64,000 nt of DNA from Plectosphaerella cucumerina (Eukaryota > Ascomycota > Sordariomycetes > Glomerellales > Plectosphaerellaceae): contig JAGPXD010000004.1 of assembly GCA_020746995.1 (NCBI GenBank), positions 2,790,001 to 2,854,000 on the forward strand, written 5' to 3'. How positions within the stretch are numbered: the first letter of the stretch is position 1; every line of letters begins with the position of its first letter. The translations under genes and the position numbers were made by a program. Positions 63,001 to 64,000 of the stretch are shown piece after piece. Under the pieces are notes generated by a model. That model ran no database searches, had not been told where the DNA came from, and was given only the letters and a program-made list of their open reading frames with translations.

Positions 63001-64000
63001 CGCCAAGGCTTGGAAGCCTTGACGTCGTCCAGTCACAAGAAACCACAGTTCCGCCAACGGGCAATTTTGACGGTCATCTCCCGTTTCCACTCACCCCTTT
63101 CCCCTTCCCTTCCCTTCCCTTCCCCTCGTTCGCTAAGATGCTTGGATGTTCTCACCCGAAGCCCTCGTGCCAGAGAATACGGCAGGCGAGCGAACTAAGG
63201 CACAGTAGTACTAGTTGGGGACCGGGGGCGTGTCACTTGGATGAACGGGAAGATGGGGAGATGGGCCATTATTATGGAACCAGGTTGCTTTCCATCTGAT
63301 CGAGGGATGCAGTGGAAATGGAAACACCGGGTCCCTCTGGTTTGCCTCGCTGCCCCTCGTACTTTCCTATCTTTTGGCGCCCAAGTAGAGGTTACTTGGG
63401 GGTACATCGAATGACCAGCGCATTTGCCCTGTTTAGCGAATCAGACGAGTACCCTGGTGGTAAAAGCGACGCCCAGTGACGCACTGTCGATATCTGAGGT
63501 ACCTTTGTGTTGCTCCAACACCCTCCCTCACCCTCCCTCACCCTCACCTCACATCACCTCATCCAGTGCCTCAGTGTGTACTGTGGATTGGCGGGTCGAT
63601 CTTTCCAAGACGGGGGCCCCTACTTTATTATTCCTCTCGAGCTCTCCTGCACTTCAGTCCTGCCTGTCCTCGGGGCAACCTCCTGCGACCCATCTTCAAA
63701 AATACCCATCTCTCTCCTGCATTTCAAATTCCGCCGTCTTCTGCTCAGCAAATGTTTTGATCCAAACCGCTGCCTATTTCCTCTCCCTCCTCCTCCTACG
63801 CCTCCCCATCTCTCTGCAACATCATATTGTTGAGCGCCTCTCGAATTCCGACCACAGCCGCGGGGTAAAGACATCGTGCGACAAATCAAGAACCCCAAAG
63901 TAGTCCAGCTTCTCTGGCCCGGACACAGACCACCACCTCGCAAGACGAGCAGAGACATCGTCAACCGAAAAGGTCTCTCCCACATCACATCGCACTGCAC
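60091..64000. other. 3.9 kb without a supportable gene
   Basis: T-rich tract at about 60138-60170, then GC-rich DNA with only random-looking frames (the longest, near 61104-61715, have no family features). CT-rich repeats near 63098-63128 and CCCTCA repeats near 63520-63560 precede a pyrimidine-rich end. The end may be the leader of a plus-strand gene beyond the window. Confidence 0.45.

Noticed and set aside
1..64000. Dispersed 5S rRNA gene
   Set aside because: I looked for the conserved internal control region by eye and found no match; a covariance search would be decisive.

Overview
The window is nuclear DNA of a filamentous ascomycete (Pezizomycotina, most likely a Sordariomycete). Support for this: a GC-rich base composition, genes that are either intronless or carry 1-5 introns of mostly 48-250 nt with GTRNGT donors and CTRAC-like branch sites, and typical fungal genes such as SSK1, GNA1, an Ayg1-type hydrolase, Sec2 and an O-mannosyltransferase with the PMT1-type acidic tail. 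The species cannot be named from sequence alone. I support 21 protein genes; splice sites were assigned by eye from frame continuity and family alignment.

Left part (1-24.2 kb): spliceosomal SF3A1/Prp21 (-), a small protein with the MazG-type acidic signature (+), a kinase-HAD-phosphoribosyltransferase fusion (+), a 1 kb stretch with three diverged tRNA-like Pol III-type repeats (-), a CCDC97-like protein (+), an intronless cytosolic GH43 hydrolase (+), a 1192-residue class 3 (diacylglycerol-type) lipase (-), an unknown 349-residue protein (+), GNA1 (+), an Ayg1-family hydrolase with six exons (+), a probable lineage-specific protein behind a repeated leader (+), a 2EXR-type protein (-) and a KduD-like short-chain dehydrogenase (-).

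Middle (24.2-45.5 kb): the dehydrogenase is divergent from a sorbitol/L-iditol-type zinc dehydrogenase, which converges on an aldo-keto reductase. The three may form a sugar-acid/polyol module. SED5 (syntaxin 5) follows, divergent from a very large Pro/Gln-rich gene of about 3176 residues whose 408-nt intron starts with an in-frame stop, so a 986-residue short form is possible. About 3.1 kb without a convincing gene precedes SEC2.

Right part (45.5-64 kb): SEC2 (+), PMT1 (-) ending in Arg-Asp-Glu-Leu, the HOG-pathway response regulator SSK1 (+), a mitoribosomal Bot1/Mrps35 protein (+) and a four-TM MARVEL-like protein (+) with a reading frame that continues past its stop. The last 3.9 kb shows no supportable gene.

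The housekeeping genes (splicing, chitin precursor synthesis, Golgi SNARE, exocytosis GEF, O-mannosylation, osmosensing, mitoribosome) look independent. I see no transposon, CRISPR array, rRNA or well-formed tRNA. The most unusual signals are the tandem tRNA-like units, the three-domain nucleotide enzyme, the MazG-like signature, the dual-length Q-rich gene, the RDEL tail on PMT1 and the decayed or readthrough tail of the MARVEL gene.
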